Shown here: positions 21,248 through 28,425 of the stretch, piece after piece
Numbering within the stretch: position 1 is the stretch's first letter
Layout of the letters: each line of letters begins with the position of its first letter
Assembly (NCBI GenBank): GCA_019418195.1
Contig: DYCJ01000002.1
Location: 5,574 to 33,998 of the forward strand
Reading direction: 5' to 3'
DNA length: 28,425 nt
Source of the DNA: Clostridiales bacterium
GTDB lineage: Bacteria; Bacillota; Clostridia; Lachnospirales; Lachnospiraceae
Made by a program: the position numbers and the translations under genes
Notes under the pieces: model-generated
What the model saw: the letters and a program-made list of their open reading frames with translations, nothing else
Told to the model about the DNA's origin: nothing
Databases searched by the model: none

Positions 21248-21900
21248 GACTGTGCTTTCCTGGCATGCTCTGCGATAAACTCCGCGAGTCCGTCTATGCC
21301 ATCCCCGCTGCGGCTGCTGACCTTAAAGAGCGGAGCCTTCGGATTGACGGTTTCATAGTTGGCGCTTACCCGTGCTTCGTCGAAGTCAAAGTAAGGTATC
21401 ATATCGTATTTATTAAGGACAAGGCAGTCTGTATCGGTGAACATAAGAGGATACTTTTCTACCTTATCATCACCTTCCGGAATGCTCAGGAGAGTGATGC
21501 GCAGGGACTCGCCGATGCGGAACTCTGCGGGACATACAAGGTTTCCGATATTTTCCACAAAGATGACGTCCAGGTCATCGAGGGGAAGTTCGGGAAGGAT
21601 ATGCTGAATGCTCATTGCTTCGATGTGACATGCGCCATCGGTGTTGAGCTGAACGGCGGGAATCCCGAGAGATGCGATACGCTCCGCATCCACCTGTCCG
21701 GCGATATCGCCCTCGATGACACCGATGCGGAAGTCTTCTTTTAAGCGGTTGATGAGAGCGGTGATAAGGCTCGTCTTACCAGCTCCCGGACTGCCCATCA
21801 CATTGATCATACAGATATGCCGGGCGGCAAGAACCGCCTTTACTTCCTCGCTTACATCTTCATTCCAGTCCATTACCTGATGCAGTACTTTGATCTCCAT
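21244..21900 (-). CDS. hypB: GTPase HypB, nickel insertion
   Basis: 218 residues of a SIMIBI GTPase that with HypA delivers nickel to the large subunit. It starts MEIKVLHQV. The P-loop is GSPGAGKTSL; further blocks are IEGDIAGQVDAERI, the metal-binding CHIEA region (Cys and His before the switch), and NIGNLVCPAEF, LNKYDMIPY. The N-terminal His-rich or CxxCGC nickel stores found in some HypB are absent. ATG 21900 follows TTGGAGGT. It overlaps the 3' end of hypA by 41 bases, unusually long. An internal ATG at 21873 would cut the overlap but lose the typical N-terminus. Confidence 0.95.
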   Translation of the reverse strand: MEIKVLHQVMDWNEDVSEEVKAVLAARHICMINVMGSPGAGKTSLITALINRLKEDFRIGVIEGDIAGQVDAERIASLGIPAVQLNTDGACHIEAMSIQHILPELPLDDLDVIFVENIGNLVCPAEFRIGESLRITLLSIPEGDDKVEKYPLMFTDTDCLVLNKYDMIPYFDFDEARVSANYETVNPKAPLFKVSSRSGDGIDGLAEFIAEHARKAQS

Positions 21901-22243
21901 CTATGTCTACCTCCAAGCTTTTGATATAAAATTCTTTTCCTGACAGGAGCCTGAGCCTCATACTCCCGCAATGAGGACATTGCAGGTGATGCGGGGTGAT
22001 CTCTCCGTCTTTCCCACAGTCCATACAGTGTACTTTGACGGGAAGTGTCTCCGATTCAATGCGGGCTCCTTCTGCGATCGTGCCCTCTGCGAGCATGTCG
22101 AGATAGATCTGGATACAGTCCGGGACGATCCCGCGGAGCTGTCCGATACACAGCCGTATGACCCGGATCCTGGATGCGTTCTGCGCCTGTGCCTCCCGAA
22201 TGCAGTCGTTGAGTATATGTTCTGTTATGCTCAGCTCATGCAT
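21860..22243 (-). CDS. hypA: Hydrogenase nickel metallochaperone HypA
   Basis: 127 residues starting MHELSITEH; His2 and Glu3 bind nickel. The zinc ribbon is CMDCG (~73-77) and CPHCG (~89-93). It is first gene of the hyp operon and has GGAGG 8-10 bases before the ATG. The C-terminus beyond the ribbon extends in IDGDQSTASGNGLE, where the coding sequence is shared with the beginning of hypB. The tail is not conserved in HypA and may have grown by overlap. Confidence 0.95.
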   Translation of the reverse strand: MHELSITEHILNDCIREAQAQNASRIRVIRLCIGQLRGIVPDCIQIYLDMLAEGTIAEGARIESETLPVKVHCMDCGKDGEITPHHLQCPHCGSMRLRLLSGKEFYIKSLEVDIDGDQSTASGNGLE

Positions 22244-22443
22244 GATGTGTCCTCCTGTAAAAGATTCACTATTTGGACAGACTTCATTTGTGCATTATAT
22301 GGCTATATGTACAACTGTCCATTGCTCATTTTAGCACATTTTTAGCAGAATTAAACATAAAAATCGCAATCAGCTATTGTAAAATCAGTGAATCGGGATT
22401 ATAAATAAATAGGTAGAGAGTGAGTGAAAGGAGGATTACGATA
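22244..22443. promoter_or_regulatory. Divergent hyp / ech promoter region
   Basis: Minus strand: TGGACA, 16 bases, TATAAT (plus-strand ATTATA near 22294-22299) would drive hypA. Plus strand: TTGTAA at 22377-22382, 17 bases, TATAAA at 22400-22405 would drive echA. Inverse arms TGGACAG (22274-22280) and CTGTCCA (22315-22321) flank the hyp -10, and the second includes the hyp -35. This arrangement suggests joint control by a shared regulator; no regulator gene is adjacent. Confidence 0.55.
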
Positions 22444-24333
22444 ATGATACCATTACTGATCGGAATTCCGGCAGTGCTGGCGGTGCTTTTCCAGTTGATC
22501 AGAAATGAGAAAGCAAGAGGGTATGTCGTCTATGCAGGTGCCGGTATTATTATGCTCACCACGGTTATTTTTATCGTCCGCTGGATTACCGGCGGGGCAC
22601 ACATATGGATGTTGTATCCTGAGACAGAACTGATCGATCACCTGATGACGGCGGGGGATATTTTCCTGATGTGCCTGATCATCTATCTGAGTGTGAAGCA
22701 CGGGAAAGTGCTGCCGATCATTCTGTCGGTTGTACAGACAGCGGTCGTACTGTACACAGAATTCACCGTGGAGGTGAAAGAAGGGCCACACATGATGGTG
22801 GACTGGCTTACGATCCTTATGTGCATCATCATCGCATTTATCGGAGGTTTTATCTGCATTTACACAGTGGGATATATGAAGGGCTATCACGCGCATCATA
22901 AAGATGTGAAAGACAGACAGCCGTTCTTTTTCTCTATGCTGTTTTTATTCCTCGCGGCCATGTTCGGACTGGTGCTTTCCCAGAATCTGATCTGGATCTA
23001 TTTCTTCTGGGAGATCACAAGTGTTATATCTTTCCTGATGATCGGATATACGAAAACAGATGAAGCGGTAAACAACAGTTTCTGCGCTTTATGGATGAAC
23101 CTGCTCGGGGGTCTGGGATTCGCTGTGGCGATCGCTCTTATGGCGAATCTCCACGGGACGCTCCAGCTCCTTGAAGTGGTCAATATCGGTGCATTGCTGC
23201 CGCTGATGTGCCTTTCTCTGGCAGGACTTACAAAGTCCGCGCAGCTCCCGTTTTCCACATGGCTGCTGGGCGCCATGGTAGCGCCGACGCCGTCAAGTGC
23301 ACTGTTACATAGCGCAACGATGGTCAAAGCAGGTGTATATCTGCTGATCCGTATTTCACCGGCGCTTGAAGGTAATCTGGTGGGGATCATCGTCTCCAGT
23401 ATCGGCGGACTTACATTTATCATGGCAAGTATGATGGCGATCGCACAGAATGACGCCAAGAAAGTACTGGCTTTTTCTACTATATCGAATCTGGGACTTA
23501 TCGTTGCATGTTCCGGTATCGGTGTGGAAGAAACGGTATGGGCAGCCGTATTCCTTATGATCTTCCATGCAGTCAGCAAGTCCATGCTTTTCCAGTCGGT
23601 GGGAGCTACGGAGAACACGCTGGGATCCAGGGATATCGAAAATATGCACGGCCTGATCATAACAGTCCCAAAGCTTGCCTATATCATGGGAATCGGAATT
23701 GCCGGTATGTATCTGGCACCGTTCGGAATGCTCATTTCTAAATGGGTTGCACTCAAGTCATTTGTGGATTCCGGCAATGTGGTGCTGGTGCTCTTTATTG
23801 CATACGGCAGTGCTACGACTATGTTTTATTGGACAAAATGGCTGGCCAAGCTGCTTTGTTTCCATATACCGAGAGAACCGGTGAAAGATGTGACGCGCAA
23901 GGACGAATATGTATCTATGTTCTTCCATGCGGTGACAATGATCCTGCTCTGTCTGCTTCTGCCACTGGTTGCGATCGGGGTGGTGAACCCGATCGTGAGG
24001 GAGCTGTTCGGAAATTCAACGGACGTGCTCTCCATGAGCGTACTTACAACAATGGCGATCATGCTCGTTTCTATATTTATCGTACCGGTCGCCATGTTCT
24101 TTATCAGCAGGCGGTCCCACAGAGAAATCGTTCCTATTTATATGAACGGTATCAATGAGGGGGACAACCGTTTCTTTATGAACAGTTACGGAAAGAAAGA
24201 GCATCTGTACCTGAGCAACTGGTATCTGCGTTTTGAATTCGGGCGCAGGCATCTGCGTATACCGTCGATCATTATGGCGGCAGCGGTACTCGTTGTCGGA
24301 TTCTGTCTTGTTATAGGAGGTGTGTCATGGTAA
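22444..24333 (+). CDS. echA: Ech-type hydrogenase subunit A (NuoL/MrpA-like ion channel)
   Basis: 629 residues, about 14-16 membrane segments. It is the antiporter-like subunit that couples ferredoxin oxidation to ion translocation. The central Proton_antipo_M core contains FFWEITSVISFLMIGY and GAMVAPTPSSALLHSATMVKAGVYLL, with conserved Lys and His on the broken helices, followed by AIAQNDAKKVLAFSTISNLGLI. The start is set at 22444: AAAGGAGG lies nine bases before it; GTG at 22420 is an alternative. The stop overlaps echB. It is the first gene of the ech operon, divergent from hyp. Ion specificity (H+ or Na+) cannot be read with confidence. Confidence 0.93.
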   Translation: MIPLLIGIPAVLAVLFQLIRNEKARGYVVYAGAGIIMLTTVIFIVRWITGGAHIWMLYPETELIDHLMTAGDIFLMCLIIYLSVKHGKVLPIILSVVQTAVVLYTEFTVEVKEGPHMMVDWLTILMCIIIAFIGGFICIYTVGYMKGYHAHHKDVKDRQPFFFSMLFLFLAAMFGLVLSQNLIWIYFFWEITSVISFLMIGYTKTDEAVNNSFCALWMNLLGGLGFAVAIALMANLHGTLQLLEVVNIGALLPLMCLSLAGLTKSAQLPFSTWLLGAMVAPTPSSALLHSATMVKAGVYLLIRISPALEGNLVGIIVSSIGGLTFIMASMMAIAQNDAKKVLAFSTISNLGLIVACSGIGVEETVWAAVFLMIFHAVSKSMLFQSVGATENTLGSRDIENMHGLIITVPKLAYIMGIGIAGMYLAPFGMLISKWVALKSFVDSGNVVLVLFIAYGSATTMFYWTKWLAKLLCFHIPREPVKDVTRKDEYVSMFFHAVTMILLCLLLPLVAIGVVNPIVRELFGNSTDVLSMSVLTTMAIMLVSIFIVPVAMFFISRRSHREIVPIYMNGINEGDNRFFMNSYGKKEHLYLSNWYLRFEFGRRHLRIPSIIMAAAVLVVGFCLVIGGVSW

Positions 24334-25190
24334 AAGTGGTATTTGTTCTGGCTTATCTGATCCTGGCACCATTCCTTGGAGCGCTCCTGGACGGAGTGGA
24401 CCGCATTATAAGCGCAAGGATGCAGCGGAGAAAGGGACCGGGGCTGCTTCAGCCGTTTTATGATCTGGGAAAACTTTTTTCCAAAGAGATGATCGCGGTC
24501 AACGATGTCCAGTTCCTTCTGAACCTGAGCTATCTCGTGATCCTGATGATAGCCGGCTGCATGCTCTTTGCGGGAGCTGACCTGTTGATGGTGCTCTTTA
24601 TCCTGAGTACCGCGGATATGTTCCTTATCATGGCGGCTTCCAGTGACTCTTCGCCTTATGCGAACATGGGAGCCAGCAGGGAAATGCTTCAGATGATGGC
24701 TTATGAGCCGCTTACTCTTCTCATTGCAGTAGGATTCTATCTGACGACAGGTTCTTTCCAGGTGTCAGATATCATCCGTGCAGATACGAGCGCGGTTCTG
24801 TGGATGCCGGGACTCCTGGTCGGCTTTATGTTTACTGCAGCGATCAAGTTCAGAAAATCTCCTTTCGACCTCTCGACGAGCCATCATGCCCATCAGGAGA
24901 TGGTGAAAGGGCTGACGACGGAAATGTCCGGCACTACCCTTGCCATTATGAATATAGCGGAATATTATGAGATGGTGCTGCTGTTCGGGATTTTCAGCCT
25001 GTTCTTCATCAACAGTACGTGGTGGAGCTGGATCGTGGCAATACTGATCTGCGGCGTGATATTCTTTATGGAAACACTGTGGGACAATATCAGTGCCCGT
25101 GTGAAATGGAAGACACTTCTCTACAGCTGCTGGGTGGTAACTCTGGTAGCCGGCGGGGTGAATATACTGATCCTTATGTTGGACAAGTGA
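24327..25190 (+). CDS. echB: Ech-type hydrogenase subunit B (NuoH-like)
   Basis: 287 residues with about eight membrane segments. The cytoplasmic loops contain RRKGPGLLQPFYDLGKLFSKE, the NuoH/HycD signature, and later KFRKSPFDLSTSHHAHQEMVKG with the acidic residues of the Q-site equivalent loops. It anchors the hydrogenase module to the ion channel. It overlaps the end of echA and has AGGAGG upstream of its ATG. Confidence 0.94.
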   Translation: MVKVVFVLAYLILAPFLGALLDGVDRIISARMQRRKGPGLLQPFYDLGKLFSKEMIAVNDVQFLLNLSYLVILMIAGCMLFAGADLLMVLFILSTADMFLIMAASSDSSPYANMGASREMLQMMAYEPLTLLIAVGFYLTTGSFQVSDIIRADTSAVLWMPGLLVGFMFTAAIKFRKSPFDLSTSHHAHQEMVKGLTTEMSGTTLAIMNIAEYYEMVLLFGIFSLFFINSTWWSWIVAILICGVIFFMETLWDNISARVKWKTLLYSCWVVTLVAGGVNILILMLDK

Positions 25191-25208
25191 GCAGGAGGCA
25201 GATAAATT

Positions 25209-25646
25209 ATGAATAAAGTATCAAAATCACCGTGGCTGCTCCACTATGATGCCAGCAGCTGTAACGGATGTGACATTGAAGTCCTTGACTGTCTTACACC
25301 GAAATACGATATCGAACGCTTCGGCATCATCAATACAGGAGACCCGTTCCAGGCGGATATACTCCTGATCACAGGCGGCGTGAACAGCCAGACAGAGAGT
25401 GTGGTAAAACAGATCTACAGCCAGATGCCGGAACCAAAAGTCGTGGTGGCAGTCGGAATCTGTGCCTGTACGGGCGGTGTATTTAAGGAATGTTATAATA
25501 TCAAAGGCGGGATCGACACCGTGATCCCGGTAGACGTATACGTGCCCGGCTGCGCTGCGCGTCCGGAGTCCATTATCGACGGAGTCGTCAAGGCTCTGGA
25601 GATACTCGACGCAAAACAGGCAGCAATGGCTAAAGACGGGAGGTGA
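25209..25646 (+). CDS. echC: Ech-type hydrogenase small subunit (NuoB-like)
   Basis: 145 residues. The proximal [4Fe-4S] cluster ligands are CNGCD (~17-21), GICACTGG (~82) and VPGCAARPE (~115), the four-Cys pattern of group 4 hydrogenases and NuoB. Unlike standard uptake hydrogenases there is no Tat signal or extra clusters. It electronically connects EchE with the EchF ferredoxin. It is co-transcribed; GCAGGAGG lies upstream. The end overlaps or abuts echD. Confidence 0.95.
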   Translation: MNKVSKSPWLLHYDASSCNGCDIEVLDCLTPKYDIERFGIINTGDPFQADILLITGGVNSQTESVVKQIYSQMPEPKVVVAVGICACTGGVFKECYNIKGGIDTVIPVDVYVPGCAARPESIIDGVVKALEILDAKQAAMAKDGR

Positions 25647-25651
25647 CGGAG

Positions 25652-25999
25652 ATGGAATTTAAGAATGAGATCAGAAAGATCACTGCAGCTGAATTCTTCC
25701 CTGCCGTTGTGCATATGAAGACAGAGAACTGGCGCCTGGTCCAGATCTGTGCTTCCTGCATTGAAGGCGGATATGAGATGAGCTATTCCTTCTGCCTGAG
25801 ATATGATATGGTGACATTGAGGCTGGAAGTGGAGGAAGATGAAGAAGTGGCCAGCATAACGCAGATCTATCCCTGCGCATTTCTTCAGGAAAACGAGGCG
25901 GAACAATTATTTGGTGTGAAGATCAAGACGATCAAGCCGGACTATAAGGACAAGCTATACCGGATCGATGTAGAGACACCGTTTAAGAAGAAGGAGTAG
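25652..25999 (+). CDS. echD: Ech-type hydrogenase subunit D (NuoC-like)
   Basis: 115 residues. It resembles the small NuoC-type subunit of energy-converting hydrogenases: a soluble alpha/beta domain with YDMVTLRLEV, and a C-terminal LYRIDVETPFKKKE. ATG 25652 is selected since GGGAGG is nine bases upstream; a GTG at 25643 overlapping the echC stop is possible. The role is structural. Sequence conservation of this subunit is low, and the assignment depends on its place between echC and echE. Confidence 0.85.
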   Translation: MEFKNEIRKITAAEFFPAVVHMKTENWRLVQICASCIEGGYEMSYSFCLRYDMVTLRLEVEEDEEVASITQIYPCAFLQENEAEQLFGVKIKTIKPDYKDKLYRIDVETPFKKKE

Positions 26000-26005
26000 G
26001 AAAAG

Positions 26006-27085
26006 ATGGCAAAGAGAAGTATAGTACCTTTTGGTCCTCAGCATCCTGTACTGCCGGAGCCGGTGCATCTGGATCTGGTGCTTGAGGATGAGACTGTGGT
26101 ACAGGCGGTTCCGAGTATCGGCTATATCCACAGAGGACTAGAGAAACTTGTAGATAAGAGAGACTTTAAACAATATTCATATATTGCGGAGCGTATATGC
26201 GGTATCTGCAGCTGCGGCCACGGACTGGGTTACTGTATGGCTGTGGAAGAAGTGATGGGCGTGGAAGTGCCGGAACGTGCGAATTATCTGCGCGCGATCT
26301 GGGTGGAGATGAGCCGTATCCACAGCCATCTGCTCTGGCTCGGACTCCTGGCGGACGCCATGGGATTCGAGAGTTTGTTTATGGAGAGCTGGAGACTGCG
26401 TGAGAAGATCCTCGACATGTTTGACGAAACAGCCGGCGGCAGGATCATCCACTCTGTCAATCAGGTGGGCGGTGTACAGAAAGATATGGATCATATGATG
26501 CTCCATCATCTGCTGGAGGCTGTAAAAGATATCGAGAGTGACATAAAACCTGTGGTTGATACATTTCTCCAGGATTACACGGTGCAGAGCCGTCTGAAAG
26601 GAGCAGGCGTCCTGAAGAAAGAAGACGCGGTCGCCCTTGGTGCGGTCGGTCCGATGTTAAGAGCCAGCGGAGTCGAGTATGACGTCCGTATGCTTGGCTA
26701 CGGAGCATATAAAGATCTGACAGTGAAGCCGATCACCTCAACTGACGGAGACTGCTACGGGCGCTGCGAGGTAAGGCTGAAGGAACTGTTCCAGTCCTTT
26801 GATCTGATCCGGGAGGCAATCGGGAAAATCCCCGCGGGAGATATCAGTGTACCGGTGAAGGGGAATCCGAATGGCGAATATTTCATGCGGATCGAGCAGC
26901 CCAGAGGCGAAGCAATCTATTATGTAAAAGGTAACGGAACAAAATATCTGGACCGTTTTCGTCTGCGTACACCGACGACAAGCAATATCCCTCCGATGGT
27001 AGAGATCCTGAAAGGATGTCAGCTGGCGGATGTACCGATCCTGATCCTGACGATCGATCCGTGCGTAAGCTGTACGGAACGCTAG
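26006..27085 (+). CDS. echE: Ech-type [NiFe] hydrogenase large (catalytic) subunit
   Basis: 359 residues. The L1 motif RICGICSCGHGLGY (~65) and L5 motif DPCVSCTER at the very end supply the four cysteines of the Ni-Fe site. The rest (PQHPVLPEPVHLDL, SYIAER, EMSRIHSHLLWLG) is typical of the group 4/NuoD family. The protein ends three residues after the last cysteine, so there is no removable C-terminal peptide. The usual L5 His is replaced by Arg, as I recall for some Ech enzymes. GGAGTAGG precedes the ATG. This subunit makes or splits H2 and needs the Hyp products encoded upstream. Confidence 0.97.
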   Translation: MAKRSIVPFGPQHPVLPEPVHLDLVLEDETVVQAVPSIGYIHRGLEKLVDKRDFKQYSYIAERICGICSCGHGLGYCMAVEEVMGVEVPERANYLRAIWVEMSRIHSHLLWLGLLADAMGFESLFMESWRLREKILDMFDETAGGRIIHSVNQVGGVQKDMDHMMLHHLLEAVKDIESDIKPVVDTFLQDYTVQSRLKGAGVLKKEDAVALGAVGPMLRASGVEYDVRMLGYGAYKDLTVKPITSTDGDCYGRCEVRLKELFQSFDLIREAIGKIPAGDISVPVKGNPNGEYFMRIEQPRGEAIYYVKGNGTKYLDRFRLRTPTTSNIPPMVEILKGCQLADVPILILTIDPCVSCTER

Positions 27086-27103
27086 GCAGAAAGGAGCAGC
27101 AGT

Positions 27104-27667
27104 ATGGAAAAGACAAGAATGTTTACATTTGCCGGAAGGGTGATCAAGAACCTCTTCAAAAAACCGGCGACAACCCAGTATCCTTTTGAGCCTGTGGAAT
27201 ATCCGGAGCGGATGCGGGGACATATCCGCATAGAGATAGAGAACTGTATTTCATGCGGATTGTGCATGCGGTCATGTCCCTCCCAGGCGATCCGGGTGGA
27301 CCGGAAAGCAGGGACGTGGACGATCGAACGCTTTGACTGTGTACAGTGCGGTTTCTGCGTGGCAACATGCCCGAAGAAATGTCTGTTTATGGAAAAAGGT
27401 TATACAGAGCCGGATATCCTGAAGAAGAGTGAGACATTTACCAAGCCGAAGGAAGAGAAGAAAGAGACTGCGGCCGCAGCAGGCGGCAAGCCTGTGATGG
27501 ATGCAGAGAAGTGTGTTTACTGTACACTCTGCGCGAAAAAATGTCCGCAGGAAGCGATCCATGTGGAGAGAAAAGAAAAGATCTGGAAGCTGGATGAGGA
27601 GAAATGCGTGGAGTGCGGTATCTGCGCGGGGGCTTGTCCGAAGAAGGCGATAGAACTGAAAGGGTAA
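27104..27667 (+). CDS. echF: Ech-type hydrogenase ferredoxin subunit, four-cluster form
   Basis: 187 residues. The N-terminal region has two CxxCxxCxxxCP motifs (CISCGLCMRSCP and CVQCGFCVATCP), as usual for EchF. After a Lys/Glu/Ala-rich linker (~108-130) comes a second pair (CVYCTLCAKKCP and CVECGICAGACP). Typical EchF as I know it has only two clusters in ~120 residues, so this subunit has an added bicluster module that may extend the electron path to ferredoxin or another partner. GAAAGGAGC precedes the ATG. It is the last gene of the operon and a strong terminator follows. Confidence 0.93.
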   Translation: MEKTRMFTFAGRVIKNLFKKPATTQYPFEPVEYPERMRGHIRIEIENCISCGLCMRSCPSQAIRVDRKAGTWTIERFDCVQCGFCVATCPKKCLFMEKGYTEPDILKKSETFTKPKEEKKETAAAAGGKPVMDAEKCVYCTLCAKKCPQEAIHVERKEKIWKLDEEKCVECGICAGACPKKAIELKG

Positions 27668-27703
27668 GCGAAGACTCAGTGCTTATGAAAAATATATTGA
27701 ATA

Positions 27704-27744
27704 AAACAAAATGCAGCGCAAAAGGTTTGCGTTGCATTTTGTTT
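27704..27744. terminator. Terminator of the ech operon
   Basis: AAACAAAATGCAGCGCAAA (27704-27722) pairs with TTTGCGTTGCATTTTGTTT (27726-27744), one G-U pair, short loop. T-richness in the 3' arm and A-richness in the 5' arm make it workable in both directions. Confidence 0.85.
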
Positions 27745-27760
27745 GAAACGCAAATATAAT
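27732..27760 (+). promoter_or_regulatory. Possible promoter of the hydrolase gene
   Basis: A perfect TATAAT at 27755-27760 has a weak -35 TTGCAT (27732-27737) with 17-base spacing, overlapping the terminator's 3' arm. This is the best candidate before the start at 27831. Confidence 0.4.
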
Positions 27761-27830
27761 TTCAATAGATAAGCAATATAGTCAGCGACGATAATACAGT
27801 TGCAAAAATATGTACAGGAGGTCCTCATCC

Positions 27831-28379
27831 ATGAATAAACTCGCAGTCATTTTCCCGGGAGTCGGATACCACACGGACAAGCCGCTCCTATACTACAGCA
27901 AGAAAATCGCGTCTCAGAACGGATACGAGATCGTCGAAGTGCCATACGGAAAGTTCCCCAAGGGAGTAAAAGGTTCCAGGGAAAAGATGGAAAAAGCGTT
28001 TTTCAGCGCAGTGGAGCAGGCGGAAGAAATCTTAAAAGACGTGGATTTTTCTCTATATGACGACATCCTGTTTATCTCGAAGAGTGTGGGTACTGCGGTT
28101 TCGGCAGCTTACGGAGGGAAACATCATCTGAAAACGAGAAACATCTATTACACGCCGGTAGAAGCATCTTTCCAATTTATGACACAGCCGGGAATTGTAT
28201 TCACCGGGACAAAAGACTCATGGGTGGATCATGAAGCCATAAAAGAAGGATGTAAGAAAGGCGGATTTCCGCTGCATGTTATTGAGGATGCAAACCATTC
28301 GCTGGAGACAGGCGATGTGATGACAGATCTGGAGAATCTGCGGGAAATCATGGCGGTTACGGAGATGTATGTCAGCTAA
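27831..28379 (+). CDS. Alpha/beta-hydrolase-like protein
   Basis: 182 residues, soluble. The N-terminus LAVIFPGVGYHTDKPLLYY resembles an oxyanion-hole strand-loop of short alpha/beta hydrolases. FISKSVGTAVSAAYGG carries the nucleophile-elbow pattern SxSxG with Ser in KSVGT; IVFTGTKDSWVD contains a likely acid Asp and DANHSLETGD the likely catalytic His. The lack of a lid domain and the small size fit dienelactone-hydrolase-like or DUF-type families. Substrate unknown. ATG 27831 follows AGGAGG; an upstream in-frame start at 27810 is unlikely. It is separated from ech by a terminator, so it is probably independent. Confidence 0.75.
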   Translation: MNKLAVIFPGVGYHTDKPLLYYSKKIASQNGYEIVEVPYGKFPKGVKGSREKMEKAFFSAVEQAEEILKDVDFSLYDDILFISKSVGTAVSAAYGGKHHLKTRNIYYTPVEASFQFMTQPGIVFTGTKDSWVDHEAIKEGCKKGGFPLHVIEDANHSLETGDVMTDLENLREIMAVTEMYVS

Positions 28380-28399
28380 AGCTGACCCGAATCCCGCGT

Positions 28400-28421
28400 C
28401 AAGACTCGTGAGCGAGTCTTG
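28400..28421. terminator. Hairpin after the hydrolase gene
   Basis: CAAGACTCG (28400-28408) and CGAGTCTTG (28413-28421) are perfect arms around TGAG. The window ends four bases later, so a T-run cannot be judged. The right half is also found at 5329-5343 upstream of mcsA. Confidence 0.55.
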
Positions 28422-28425
28422 AAAT

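Noticed and set aside
20708..21358. Plus-strand frame opposite hypF and hypB
   Set aside because: The Cys-rich reading is the complement of HypF zinc-finger and acylphosphatase codons; no ribosome site.

Overview
The window looks like a chromosomal segment of an anaerobic Bacillota, most likely a Lachnospiraceae-type clostridium. The grounds are moderate G+C, strong AGGAGG-type ribosome binding sites, a tRNA-sensing T-box leader on metG, an orphan mcsA-clpC pair, DUF4869 and DUF4143 accessory genes, and a six-subunit Ech-type group 4 [NiFe] hydrogenase. All assignments come from reading the sequence and recalling protein families; no search was run.

Layout. Positions 1-345 hold the 3' end of a carboxynorspermidine decarboxylase gene (nspC). 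Next come a promoter and a complete Met-specific T-box leader (about 416-878), then metG (1030-2970). metG lies between two copies of a palindromic element (936-1014 partial, 3001-3079 complete), and the complete copy supplies the last codons and stop of the convergent CobD/HisC-like aminotransferase gene. That gene follows degV on the minus strand. A divergent promoter drives mcsA-clpC, which lack the usual ctsR and mcsB partners here. A bidirectional terminator separates clpC from a cysteine-rich MarR regulator gene. Divergent from marR is a four-gene unit: DUF454 (YbaN-like) membrane protein, YgbA-like protein, and two CydD/CydC-like ABC transporter halves, with a perfect 16-bp operator-like palindrome at the presumed promoter.

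From 13.4 to 16.4 kb the sequence looks like a decaying accessory region. It holds a frameshifted, internally deleted ECF sigma gene whose product carries a C-terminal membrane and extracytoplasmic domain, a remnant of a DUF4143-type ATPase, a KilA-N gene fragment, a small HTH gene with its own promoter and operator, a short DUF4869 gene, and three tandem copies of a 151-bp structured repeat. One stem of that repeat shows paired base changes between copies.

From 16.4 kb on the window is dedicated to hydrogenase. hypA-hypB-hypF-hypC-hypD-hypE (minus strand) make and insert the Ni-Fe(CN)2CO site. The divergent echABCDEF operon (plus strand) encodes a membrane-bound, ferredoxin-linked, ion-translocating hydrogenase. 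The catalytic subunit ends three residues after its last cysteine ligand, so no maturation protease should be needed, and none is present. EchF carries four rather than two [4Fe-4S] motifs. After a strong terminator the window closes with a small alpha/beta-hydrolase-like gene.

The best candidates for something under-described are the MarR/DUF454/YgbA/CydDC-like stress unit, the sigma-factor to membrane-sensor fusion, and the covarying tandem repeat behind the hyp operon.
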